A stretch of DNA of 18,081 bases from Entamoeba invadens IP1 (GCF_000330505.1 NW_004440347.1:162055-180135); one strand, 5' to 3'. Positions 1 through 8,706 are shown, counted from the first letter of the stretch. The notes: generated by a model from the sequence alone, not told the origin. Made by a program: numbers and translations.

Positions 1-351
1 GCAGTAACGAGTTTTGATTTGTCAAAAATAAAGTCTGAAGAAATGAAACGAATTGAAGTCAAAATATCCGATGAATATAACCATTCCAATAACACGAATA
101 CAAAATACAATGCAAAATTTGGGAGTTGTGAAACAGTAAATTTGAAAGGAGGATGGTGGTATAAGGTGGAGTTTGACAATGTTCAAGAATTGTATTTGAA
201 ACATTGTTCAATTGATGTTTTAAAAGGAAACATTATTAAAAAATTTAAAACGTGTTATATAAAAGTAAAAAACGTTGAAGTCAAAACTGTGAGTAAAAAA
301 GAAGAAGTAGACGATAGTAGTGAAAATGAAATTCTCGAAGATTTTTTTTAA
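1..351 (+). CDS. 3' end of an unrecognised protein gene, cut by the window edge
   Basis: Frame 1 is open from the first base to a TAA at 349-351, giving 116 codons; the true start is upstream of the window, and the first ATG inside the window is only at codon 15. The visible part is rich in Lys, Asn, Val and Glu and has alternating hydrophobic stretches such as VEFDNVQELYLKHCSIDVL and CYIKVKNVEVKTV, then a charged tail of Lys/Glu/Asp/Ser ending in DFF. This alternation resembles the C-terminal half of the 866-aa protein on the opposite strand at the other end of the window (for example VENVVIGNCKYLKEITV), so I infer the same broad family of Entamoeba repeat proteins. No catalytic motif, signal peptide or membrane segment is visible. 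Function unknown. Confidence 0.7.
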   Translation, partial: AVTSFDLSKIKSEEMKRIEVKISDEYNHSNNTNTKYNAKFGSCETVNLKGGWWYKVEFDNVQELYLKHCSIDVLKGNIIKKFKTCYIKVKNVEVKTVSKKEEVDDSSENEILEDFF

Positions 352-354
352 TTT
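349..354 (+). promoter_or_regulatory. TAATTT polyadenylation motif overlapping the stop codon
   Basis: The stop codon TAA is the start of TAATTT. Entamoeba mRNAs have a TA(A/T)TTT motif within a few bases to tens of bases of the stop codon and very short 3' UTRs. The same hexamer follows the stop of the BspA-like gene and overlaps the stop of the decayed gene at 11.5 kb. In such AT-rich DNA a chance match is easy, so support comes from position. Confidence 0.45.
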
Positions 355-764
355 AAATGATTCTTACAAATTAATTTTAGTTATTCAAACTTATTAGTCA
401 TTTTTAATATAATAACATTAATAGTTTTGAAAAATCATTATTATAGGCAAGTTATTGTGATTACATTGACATAAATGTTTTTAACATTCACCATACAGTT
501 AAATTTATATTGGTATATGAAGTTATAAAAATGGGTTTCAAAATGTGTGTATTTTTTATTAATTATTATGGCTGAAAAATAAAAATAACAATGAAATTCA
601 TAACATAATACACAATTAAAATGCCAAATATATATATTTTTAGTTATTTAAAACCAATTAAAACAAGTGTAAACAAAAATGTTTTTAAAATTTCCAATTG
701 TTTATAATAAAAACAACTTATTGTGTATTTGTAAAAAAAACATGTAGACTTTTGGTGCGGTTTG
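355..764. other. AT-rich intergenic stretch, no gene seen
   Basis: No ORF with an ATG and coding-like composition is present on either strand. The sequence is mostly A/T runs. The GC rises only near 750, where the HSP70 relic on the minus strand runs out. Confidence 0.6.
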
Positions 765-895
765 GTTCTGGTCAACTTACAACCAGAAGTATTAAAGTGG
801 ATTCTTTATATTGATCTCCTTAATCTGTTTGTCATTTCATGCTTTGATTTTCTCCGAGTCGGCAACCATCTTGTCAATCTGCTTCTTTTGAAAAT
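765..895 (-). pseudogene. HSP70 (cytosolic/BiP type) C-terminal lid fragment, decayed
   Basis: Read on the minus strand, the segment gives SKE, then QIDKMVADSEKIKA, then after an in-frame TGA (837-839) NDKQIKEINIKNPL, then after a TAA (792-794) YFWL. This lines up with the HSP70 lid after the substrate-binding domain, whose family pattern is (E)EI(D/E)xMVxxAEKxKAEDxxQxxxIxAKNxLExYxY. Both stops fall where the family usually has Glu. A one-base insertion separates the SKE codons from QIDKM, and a third stop (TAA) lies at 777-779. About 40 codons survive of a protein of about 650 residues, so this is a non-functional relic. No other HSP70 part was found nearby. The plus-strand ORF over it has no ATG start and is a shadow. 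Confidence 0.75.
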
Positions 896-2095
896 AGAAA
901 AGTCTTCAAATTATTACATGTATTATATCTTTATCAATTTCAATATCTCTTACTATATAAATTAATGAATCACATAAGATTGACAGGTTATGTTATAATG
1001 ATTGTTTTGTTATTTAAAAACGTGTTGAATGACATTAAGTGTTTTTAAAGTATTGAAATATATTAAGACCATTAAGTAATAATACACTTTAAGTGTTTAT
1101 GTTTATGTTATATGTATGACATTTGGTCACAAACCACTGTTTTTTGTTTTAATTTTTTTAAATTAGATATCTGACTTTTTTGATAATAGATAAAAATAGA
1201 CAAAATATAAACAAACCAAATATTGTTATTTGTATTGATATGTATTGATGATTAATTATTTTATCTTTGAAATTTTGTTAAGTTCTTTGTGGTATATTGT
1301 AATTCAACATGAATAAATATAGATTCAAATAATTGGTGTGATAAAAAAATATTGATCATTCTTCGAACTGTTGTTGGTGATTGTCCTAATGTACACACAG
1401 CCAAAAAGTGAGCTACATTACCCAAAGACCTTATACAAATATAAATTTATGATGGTAAGTGCCTGACTATTGTATGTTTGAAATACCTCTCGCCAAGACC
1501 ACCAGTTTGCACCACATTTTCAACAAAACAAAAGTCTCAATCAAAGATTATTGTGCTAAACAATAAAATATTGTAAGAATTGGCAATTTTTATACAAAAT
1601 TGGTTATTATTTTTTTTAAAAAAAGTTAACACAACAGTTTTTGTATTGTTTAAATTTGTCCAAAAAAATTTAGTTTATTCCAATCAACAATTTTCATAAG
1701 TAATTGATGAAATATTTTTTCTTTTATTGTCAAAAAATACAATTATTGGTTTTCAAAAATAAAGTTGATATTTAACAAATAAATTGAATATTTTTATTTT
1801 TATTATTATTAAAATGCCACTTAGATTCGTGCATGTATTTCTTGGGTCTTTATTAAAATAAATATGGTCTGGTTTTATTTGAATTACAATAATTATTTAA
1901 TTGTGATTTTAATAAAATAATTACGATATAAAACAATAATTATATCATAATATTTTAACAATAAACAACAAATTAATAACATTAATGGTGATGTTTTGTG
2001 AATGATTTTTAACATGTAAATAAAGTATTATATTTAATTTATTAATTTATTATTAAAGAATAATGTTTATAATATATTTCCAAAAAGCTTGAAAC
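896..2095. other. AT-rich intergenic stretch with one weak coding-like patch
   Basis: No supported gene. A less AT-rich patch at about 1360-1500 gives coding-like fragments on the minus strand in more than one frame (see findings on a possible kinase relic). The rest, including 1560-2095, is homopolymer-rich A/T sequence without ORFs of note. Confidence 0.55.
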
Positions 2096-2178
2096 AATGA
2101 ACAATTCTTAATCAATTATAGATTAAAAACGTTTACAAAAAAGAATTTGAAAAAATTTAAACAACTAAAAATATCAAA
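2096..2178 (+). promoter_or_regulatory. Candidate core promoter of the BspA-like gene
   Basis: An AATGAAC string at 2096-2102 resembles the Entamoeba GAAC element (AATGAACT). An AAATTTAAA-like stretch at about 2155-2163 could serve as the TATA-like element (family consensus GTATTTAAA), and A-rich DNA follows directly into the ATG at 2179. Entamoeba 5' UTRs are usually only 5-20 nt, which fits. The motifs are short and the DNA is AT-rich, so the call is tentative. Confidence 0.35.
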
Positions 2179-3126
2179 ATGTGTGAACTTTCTGGTTATC
2201 ACATAATGATAGTCTCGAAGTATTTCAAGACCACCAACGACTTCATTAACTTGGAGTTGGTATGCAAAAAGTTTAGTGGCAATATGGAAAAGTTCCACTT
2301 CAACCCAATTCCGTTAAATTCCAAAACATTCAAATATTTTCCAAACATTGAGACACTTCACTTGTGGAATGTAAAAGATGAGAATTTTGGCAATGGATTT
2401 TCTATCAACACAAAAGAAAATGAAAATAATGCCGTTTTGAAGAGAAAGTTCTTTTGTGTTATTGTGTGGTTCAATGTTGATTTTGAAACTGTTGACAGAA
2501 ACAAAAGTCGAAACATTAAGTTCCAAAATGTGACTTACACTCAAAATGATAGAGAGAAATTTGGTAATAATATTCCATCAAGTGTGACATCAATTGGTAA
2601 TTGTTGTTTCAGTGGATGTAGTAGTTTAAGCAGCATTGTGATACCATATAGTGTAAAATCTATCAGTGATTTTTGTTTTAATCAATGCAGCAATTTAAGC
2701 AGTATTAACATATTATCAAGTGTCACATCAATTGGTAACGGTTGTTTTATTGAATGCAGCAGATTAAGTTGTGTTACAATACCCTCTAGTGTCATATTTA
2801 TTGGTAATAGTTGTTTCTTTAGATGCAGTAGTTTAAGCATTGTTGACATACCATCGAGTGTCACATTAATTGGTAATTGTTGTTTCAGTGGATGCAGCAG
2901 TTTAAGCAGTATTAACATACCATCTAGTGTGACATCAATTGGTGGGAGTTGTTTCTTTGAATGCAGCAATTTACGTGATGTCAACATACAATCAAGTGTA
3001 AAATCTATTGGTGATTGTTGTTTCTTTAGATGCAGCAGTTTAATTAGTATTACAATACCATCTAGTGTCACATCTATTGGTAATTATTGTTTCTCATCAA
3101 ACACAGTAGTTCATCAAAGCAAATGA
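2179..3126 (+). CDS. BspA-like (Treponema-type) leucine-rich-repeat protein, 315 aa
   Basis: The ATG at 2179 opens a complete intronless ORF ending in TGA. Residues about 8-64 form the conserved N-terminal module of Entamoeba BspA-like proteins: hydrophobic residues around Y15, the LVCKK block at 27-31, H40, the NP pair at 42-43, and NIETLHLW at 56-63. Residues 65-131 are a spacer. From residue 132 the protein consists of exactly eight 23-residue units (132-154, then every 23 residues to 315) of the pattern IPSSVTSIGNxCFxxCSSLSSIx, the LRR_5/TpLRR type. The last unit keeps IPSSVTSIGNYCF but ends in a divergent SSNTVVHQSK tail, so it is a worn or truncated cap. Family members are thought to be surface or peripheral proteins taking part in protein-protein contacts; no signal peptide or membrane helix is visible here. 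The molecular partner is unknown. Confidence 0.9.
   Translation: MCELSGYHIMIVSKYFKTTNDFINLELVCKKFSGNMEKFHFNPIPLNSKTFKYFPNIETLHLWNVKDENFGNGFSINTKENENNAVLKRKFFCVIVWFNVDFETVDRNKSRNIKFQNVTYTQNDREKFGNNIPSSVTSIGNCCFSGCSSLSSIVIPYSVKSISDFCFNQCSNLSSINILSSVTSIGNGCFIECSRLSCVTIPSSVIFIGNSCFFRCSSLSIVDIPSSVTLIGNCCFSGCSSLSSINIPSSVTSIGGSCFFECSNLRDVNIQSSVKSIGDCCFFRCSSLISITIPSSVTSIGNYCFSSNTVVHQSK
2572..3123 (+). repeat. Eight 69-bp tandem units coding the LRRs
   Basis: The DNA coding residues 132-315 is a tandem array with an exact 69-bp period, so all eight units stay in frame. Units 1-7 code full 23-residue repeats. Unit 8 keeps its first 13 codons and diverges afterwards. Several units keep near-identical DNA blocks (for example around tgtttctttgaatgcagca), which suggests unit duplication or gene conversion. 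Confidence 0.9.
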
Positions 3127-3128
3127 AG

Positions 3129-3134
3129 TAATTT
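3129..3134 (+). promoter_or_regulatory. TAATTT polyadenylation motif after the BspA-like gene
   Basis: TAATTT begins two bases after the TGA stop at 3124-3126, at the place expected for the Entamoeba TA(A/T)TTT 3'-end signal. Confidence 0.45.
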
Positions 3135-3357
3135 AGTTAATACTTATTTGTCTATTTTTGTTTATTTAAAAATAAAACAATCAAAAAAATTTTTAATAAA
3201 AATGAATAATTGATAAAGACAATATCGCGATTGAGCGGGCAAAATAATGCGGTGGCTCATAAAGCCTGCCCCACTCATTTTTGGGGTACAAAGATTACTC
3301 AAATGCAAGATTATGTAAATTGGTGAATATATACTATACGCCATTTAATAATATTAA
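3135..3357. other. Gap between the BspA-like gene and the TTAA element, with a small GC-richer patch
   Basis: No gene can be supported. About 3225-3300 is distinctly less AT-rich than its surroundings and can be read as coding-like peptides on both strands (minus strand MSGAGFMSHRIILPAQSRY; plus strand ACPTHFWGTKITQMQDYVNW). I recognise neither. Confidence 0.5.
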
Positions 3358-3361
3358 TTAA
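3358..3361. repeat. TTAA target-site copy, left
   Basis: TTAA directly abuts the left inverted end CTCGCC. The matching right copy is at 5594-5597. TTAA is the target duplication of piggyBac elements. Confidence 0.6.
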
Positions 3362-3394
3362 CTCGCCGACGTACCTAATCCCCAACAAACCAAT

Positions 3395-3412
3395 ACTGTT
3401 AAAAAGAGCAGT
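3395..3412. repeat. 18-bp subterminal palindrome-edged motif, left copy
   Basis: ACTG-TTAAAAAGAG-CAGT. An identical 18-bp copy in the same orientation lies at 5559-5576 at the other end of the element. Its ACTG/CAGT edges continue the inverted terminal repeats, but the 10-bp core is in direct orientation instead of inverted. Confidence 0.8.
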
Positions 3413-5558
3413 GTTTTTGTTTTTTTGAAAAAATTATATTATACAGTGTAGTTCAATTATAGTAAAATGAAAATGGAATAACGAGTTCAAATAGTGAACT
3501 AAAAAACAAATAAATTGTGAAAAAATGAAAAAATAATATAAAATTTTATGACAAAAACGTAAAAAATGGCAAAATAATAATAGTGGTAAAATGCAATAAC
3601 ATTTTTTAAAACAAATAAATATGTTTTTATTCATAAAACAATAAAAACAATTGGTTCTGAGTTGAAATAAAATACAAATTGCAAAAGATACATGAACACG
3701 TCAATGATAATTAATGTAAATATAAAATATGTACACACAATAGTCTTTATAAAAAATAAAAACTTCTTAAAAAAATTATATTCACTGTGTATTTTCAGAA
3801 AGTACAACTTAGCAAGATTTTTTGACAATTTTTGTCTCTCTAAAAAATATTTTTATTATCTCTTGGTATTTACAATAAAGTGACTAATCTCTTGAAGAGT
3901 TTTTATCAAAAGAATTTAAAATCGAACAAGCAATCATTAAAAACAAATTATAATGTCAAATCTATTATTAATTTAATAACAATTTCCCTCCACTACAAAT
4001 AATCCACATATTTTTATATTGTTGTCTAACTTCTTGTCAAATATATGGACTGTTTAACCAATTGTTTGTTGTTGACTCTTGATATTTTGATGTATATAAT
4101 AGCATTTTTTATAATCTATTGAAAGGGGCGTTTTAAATGAATAAGGTAAACCACAACTATATTTTTAATTTTTCAAACAACAAAAAACTAAACTTCTTTG
4201 TCTATCAATGCTATTTTATTGATTTATTTGGTATATATTTTTAATTTTTGTTGTGTTTTACGTTATGCGTAATTTAGCTTTTTTATTGTCAATAACAAGG
4301 TATACTTTATTATAATTATTCTTTATATTCGGGTTGCTTGATAATCAATTACAGATGCATCACTGTCTGCAAAAGCGATGCATAATGGATTCGTTTTATT
4401 GTTATTATATTTTACAACTATTTCGACTCTATCATTTTCACTATGACACGGAAACACGTTATTCAATGGAAATAACAACCACTGTTATCAATTTGCGTCA
4501 TTCTCTGAACATAACCAATTTTATTTTTTTATTAAGACTATTATTATTTATTTGTTTTATCAAACAAGAAATAGCAATTTTCACGTTAGTTATGTGTGCT
4601 TTTTATCGTTGTTTTTAAATTTTATGAATAATTTTCTCAGAGTTGTCAGAAAATAGTCTGTCTTGATAAGATTAACTATATTTTATTGTAAACAACCATT
4701 TTTATTGGTTATTATCTGTATTTTTATTATTATTAAAAATTATACAACTTTCGAGCAGGACACAAATTTAATTTAGATATTGAAACTCCATTTTGAAATT
4801 AAATACAAAAATTGAATATTTAAAAACTATAAGTTATTACCATAATCAATCTCAGTTGATTTTACACATTTACACTTTGACATAGAAATTGATTAGTAGA
4901 TTGAATGTGTGATTTTTTAAACATTCACTGCGTTTTGTGGACTTCTTTAATATATTTTAAAGTCCAAATTTGTTGTTGGAAGTTAATTGTTTCTAAATGC
5001 TACATTTAAATTTTTTATTATTAAATTGTGTTGTATTTATTAAATAATTAATCAAATGATTAGTTTGATAACTTTCAAATTTGCTTTCTTTTATACTTAC
5101 TAAATCATCATTTTCATTTTTAAAAACAAACTACAAGTGGTAGCAATTGACCGTTTATGTATCCGAAACGTCAATTTTATTAACGGGAATATAAAAAAAT
5201 TTCAACCATTGTTTGGTTTTTCAAATATTTTTAATTGTTTTTTTTGTTTTTAATTAATGTTTTAAAAATAATATAAAATGTTTTTTATTTATAACAATAA
5301 ATATTATATTTTACTATAATTTGCTAAAGCCGACTTTTCCCACCAACTCTTTATTATTTTGGTTGTAATTTTTGTTCTGTTTTGGTTTTAAATTTTTATA
5401 TAAAAAAATAAATGCACAAAACGGTTTTTGGTGTAAAAAATAAAAAATATTTTTATTATTATAATTTTATATTATTTGTTTTTATTTATTTTTTCTGGAA
5501 AATCACCTAATAATATTTCAAAATTATTTAAACAGTTTTGGGACAATTTTTTTTAAAA

Positions 5559-5576
5559 ACTGTTAAAAAGAGCAGT
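5559..5576. repeat. 18-bp subterminal palindrome-edged motif, right copy
   Basis: 18 of 18 bases identical and direct to 3395-3412. It is followed by ATTGGGTTGTTGGCGAG, the outer part of the right terminal repeat. Confidence 0.8.
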
Positions 5577-5593
5577 ATTGGGTTGTTGGCGAG

Positions 5594-5597
5594 TTAA
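5594..5597. repeat. TTAA target-site copy, right
   Basis: TTAA directly follows GGCGAG, the right terminal sequence, matching the left TTAA at 3358-3361. Confidence 0.6.
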
Positions 5598-6037
5598 TAA
5601 TCAATATTTAAAATATGATATAATAAGAATGTTAATAAATAATAGTTTTATTTGATAGAATTTTTAAAATTAGTGGGTAATCTATATATGTATATTTCAA
5701 AAACAATTTTTAATTATAGGAGGTCTATAAACTGTTTGGGGAATTTATTAGAAACTTTAAAAAGAAAAACCCAATATTTATACTATTTTGGAAAAAAACC
5801 CACTCAGCACTTTTGGGAAATATAATTTTGGAAACATGTTAATTTTTATTTTTGTTATTGTTGTTTTGCAATTTTAAAAATTAATAAAAAACCAATAATA
5901 CCATAATACAATTAATGAATATAAAGGTTGATTATTTTTTTCATAAAAATAAAAATAAAATGTAACGAATAAGCATTTTTTATAATATAAATTACAAAAT
6001 AAAGATTAATTATTTGGACTAAAATGGTGTTGTTGAC

Positions 6038-6054
6038 CCGATAATTATTATCGG
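6038..6054. repeat. Palindrome CCGATAAT-t-ATTATCGG
   Basis: Eight of eight bases pair around a single central base. G/C clamps at both ends make it less likely to be a pure A/T coincidence. Role unknown. Confidence 0.6.
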
Positions 6055-6477
6055 ATTTTAAAGTGCTTGTTAATATATATTTGAAAAAGCACATACATAA
6101 ATCATTTTTAATTATTATTTAATAATATTTATAAACTAAATAATTGAATTTGTCATATTTTAATGATTATATTTAAAAAAGATAAACTTCCAAACACAAA
6201 CTGTAAAATATTACTAAAAAAACAAACGATAAATTATAAAATTAAGATTTAATAATAATGATTGGTACTTGTACTATATTTCTCAATAATTGATAATAAT
6301 TATAACTTAAACACATTTAAACAATATTAACCATCTGAGAACTCTAAAAACCAAAAATAATGGATTTTATTTAATCTTAGTTATTTTTTAAGTAAATGAG
6401 ACTTTTATTTCTTTAATTACTCCAACTTTCTTGAGACAACTGTGTTAGTATAATTTTATAGTTAAATATTATAATAG

Positions 6478-6524
6478 AAAAGTGAACCTTTTGTTGAAGT
6501 GGGGACGAACAAAGGTTCACTTTT
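6478..6524. repeat. Long hairpin with AAAAGTGAACC arms
   Basis: The left arm 6478-6495 (AAAAGTGAACCTTTTGTT) pairs with the right arm 6508-6524 (AACAAAGGTTCACTTTT) with one bulged T. The 12-nt loop is GAAGTGGGGACG. A second small stem, TTGCTT/AAGCAA, follows at about 6525-6546. It could be a foldback remnant of a mobile element or a structured RNA; no gene abuts it. Confidence 0.7.
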
Positions 6525-7429
6525 TTGCTTGATCTTTTCAAAAGCAAGTCACAGTCCAATGGAAAAGTCAGATCAAATATTTATTGAGATGTCTACAACT
6601 TATAACAATAATAAAATTAATTATAAAATATAACAAAGACCAAATTGCATTATAAAACATACTGGTCCAGAATATTCAAAATCAATTACATCATAAAATA
6701 ACAAAGAAAAGAAAAACATAGACTTTGAGGTGTCTTGAAATTTCAATATGAATTGATCTCAAAAACAATAACAAGAGAAAATAAATAATTTTTTTGTAAA
6801 CTTTGAAAAATACAATAATTTAAAAACGGGGTTTTACTATTTTTTTATGATACAAAAAGATAAGACGTAAAGACACTTTTGTTTGTACCGACTTGAAAAA
6901 AAATCTTAAAGAAAATAAGTGTAAAATAAACAAAAAAAATACTAAAATATATTTTCAAAAGCATCAAAAATCGCAAAACCAAAAAATTATAAAATACGTT
7001 TTACGGTCAAAATAATCGCTCTTTAATCAAATTGAAGTTTTGTGGTTGATCGTTAAAATTCACTTCGTGCCACTGTCGAGGAAGCAAGATATGAATTCAT
7101 TGTTTGTAATTGGTATATTTTATCATTTTCAAACAAAAACAAAGGGCAAAACGTGTTTTATGCAATCTATTTAGAATATAATTATTTGTATTTGGTAAAT
7201 AATTGTTTGTTTTGCATTCATTGTTTATTCATTTTCGAATTATGCATTTTTGGGCAACAAACAAAAAACTTATAGTAAATGTATAGAGATAATGAAAAAC
7301 AAAGAAAAACACAAGTGTAAAGATATCATGATATATACCAATGTTAACACTTTAAACTTTAATTTATAATAAAATAAATTAATATATTGTTAAAATTAAT
7401 AATGTTATTTATAATAGTTTTATAATTAT

Positions 7430-7455
7430 GATTGTTATATATTATAGTAACAATC
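7430..7455. repeat. Inverted repeat GATTGTTA / TAACAATC
   Basis: 8-bp perfect arms (7430-7437 and 7448-7455) around a 10-nt AT spacer. No known role. Confidence 0.5.
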
Positions 7456-7791
7456 AACAGACATAATTTTGACACAATAACACATCAACAATCATATCTT
7501 TACTACAACGTGATTTCATCGAAGTGATAAGTGATCACATTGATATAACAATTTTGTGTAATTAAAACTATATTGTATTTTATGTATAATTATAACAAAA
7601 ATGGTATAATCACCCCTATTTATATTATTATCATTATAGAAAATACATAGTGTTTTGTAATAAAGTGTGTTTTGACTGAAATATATAGTTCAAAGTCAAA
7701 CAAAACAAATAAACATTTAATTTTATAAACAGAAACACACTGGTTTAATTAATGATCAATAAAATGATTATATGTGATATACTTGATGTAG

Positions 7792-7813
7792 TTGTTATAT
7801 ATATATATAACAA
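7792..7813. repeat. 22-bp perfect palindrome around a TA run
   Basis: TTGTTA, a (TA) run and TAACAA form an uninterrupted 22-bp palindrome. The TA core explains most of the symmetry; the outer TTGT/ACAA is extra. Confidence 0.6.
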
Positions 7814-8270
7814 TTTAAATTATTTGGATGTTAAAAATGATTACATACTATATTTATTATATTATTTCACCAATAATAATATATAGTCTAAAATAATATA
7901 TAACAATAATTAAATAATAAATTAATTTGTTAAATGACAATAATGGTAAAATAATGTTATTCAAACACATTAAATAACATAAATATTAAAATAATTTTTG
8001 TTTTAAAAGGGATAATTTTAAAGAATATTTTAATTTACAACAATCTGTTATTCCACGATAATGGATCAATAAGAAATATCAAATAAATGTCACTTATAAT
8101 ATTGTTAACAGTTATAGTTAAAATAGTAGATTATTTACTCTTTATTGTTTATTCGATTGATTTTGTGGTAAGGCTTGTTCCACCATTACCTCTAAAAATA
8201 TACTATTTTTTACCATTTGATATAATAATCAAATTTAAATTATAGTAAATGGGAAACTGGGATAATATTA

Positions 8271-8706
8271 GGTCTGGTTCCCGAATTCTAAAAATGCCGA
8301 AAAATCACCTCGAGTTAGTGTTAACCGAGTGAGACGGAACATTGAAAAGAAGGCTCATAATGACGCACCCAAACAGTCTGTTTGTGCACCGTTTCACCCA
8401 CTTTCCAAGTCCTCCCTTGGCGCGGATCCCCCTGACCCCCCGCAAGCGAGGTGGTACCACATCCGCGTCCACACAGTACAGACAAGGACACAACCAGGCG
8501 TTTACTAAAAGTTACACGGTGAATGCCGAATTCCAAAAATGCTTCAGTCTTATTTTATAGAATGTTTTTTTAAAATGTGTTTTTGGGAAAAAGTTAACAC
8601 CAGCTCTTTGTTTTTAAAACAAAAACGAGGCAAAAGAATAATACGCCTGGTTGTGGACAAGGAAAGTGGGTGACATAGCGACGAACAAACAGTAGCTAAA
8701 AATGGA
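8271..8706 (+). repeat. Dispersed GC-richer repeat, copy A (rearranged)
   Basis: 8271-8485 is homologous to the reverse complement of 13596-13800; the block from GTTAGTGT to TGTGCACC matches at about 82% over 78 bases. In one frame both read RVSVNRV...-type peptides: A gives VSVNRVRRNIEKKAH and then KQSVCAP; B gives VSVNRVIRSIMKKAQ and then KQSVCAP. A further 19/20-base match (8687-8706 with 13554-13573 reversed) lies beyond about 200 extra bases in A. Those extra bases include a near-copy of the start (CCGAATTCTAAAAATGC at 8281-8297, CCGAATTCCAAAAATGC at 8526-8542) and a 13-bp inverted repeat (8394-8406 / 8661-8673, TCACCCACTTTCC). The GC content stands out sharply. Family and function unknown; likely a mobile-element remnant or decayed gene copy. 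Confidence 0.7.

Larger units (their letters stand above)
3362..5593. mobile_element. Non-autonomous piggyBac-like element, 2232 bp
   Basis: The left end reads CTCGCC, a 16-bp stretch, then AACAAACCAATACTG. The right end, read inward on the other strand, gives CTCGCC then AACAACCCAATACTG. The ends are therefore inverted repeats, the left one carrying a 16-bp insertion (or the right one a deletion). TTAA lies immediately outside both ends, as expected of piggyBac insertion. No transposase is visible: inside are only AT-rich DNA and short ORFs, the longest (4334-4618, 94 codons) lacking an ATG at its start and resembling no transposase known to me. I infer a non-autonomous or decayed element. 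PiggyBac elements are known in Entamoeba; assignment of this one rests only on the ends and TTAA. Confidence 0.65.
5598..8270. other. 2.7-kb AT-rich intergenic region with hairpins, no supported gene
   Basis: No ORF with coding-like composition and a reasonable length is present. Short coding-like scraps occur: minus strand about 7020-7100 (PRQWHEVNFNDQPQNF within 30 open codons) and plus strand 6559-6633 (24 codons from an ATG); neither is recognisable. Perfect or near-perfect palindromes at 6038-6054, 6478-6524, 7430-7455 and 7792-7813 are listed separately. Confidence 0.55.

Noticed and set aside
762..965. Plus-strand 67-codon ORF
   Set aside because: Starts at TTG and is the antisense of the HSP70 relic followed by AT-rich sequence.
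2314..3071. Minus-strand ORFs across the BspA-like gene
   Set aside because: They are antisense shadows of the 69-bp repeats.
3225..3300. tRNA-like patch after the BspA-like gene
   Set aside because: No T-loop (GGTTCGAAT-type) and no cloverleaf could be folded.
4334..4618. 94-codon ORF inside the TTAA-flanked element, considered as a transposase remnant
   Set aside because: No ATG at its start, T-rich codons, and no acidic-residue pattern of a piggyBac transposase. Its Met-rich start lies near a 7-bp inverted repeat (ATGCATC/GATGCAT).
6559..6633. 24-codon ORF from an ATG (MEKSDQIFIEMSTTYN...)
   Set aside because: Too short, no homologue recognised, no promoter or 3' signal.
8165..8192. Minus-strand peptide GNGGTSLTTKSIE, reminiscent of a small-GTPase P-loop
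   Set aside because: Only 13 codons, lacks the GK(S/T) pair, and nothing else of a GTPase is nearby.
8305..8560. Three overlapping ORFs in copy A (both strands)
   Set aside because: They exist because the GC-richer DNA has few stops. The frame shared with copy B is a different one and is closed in A.
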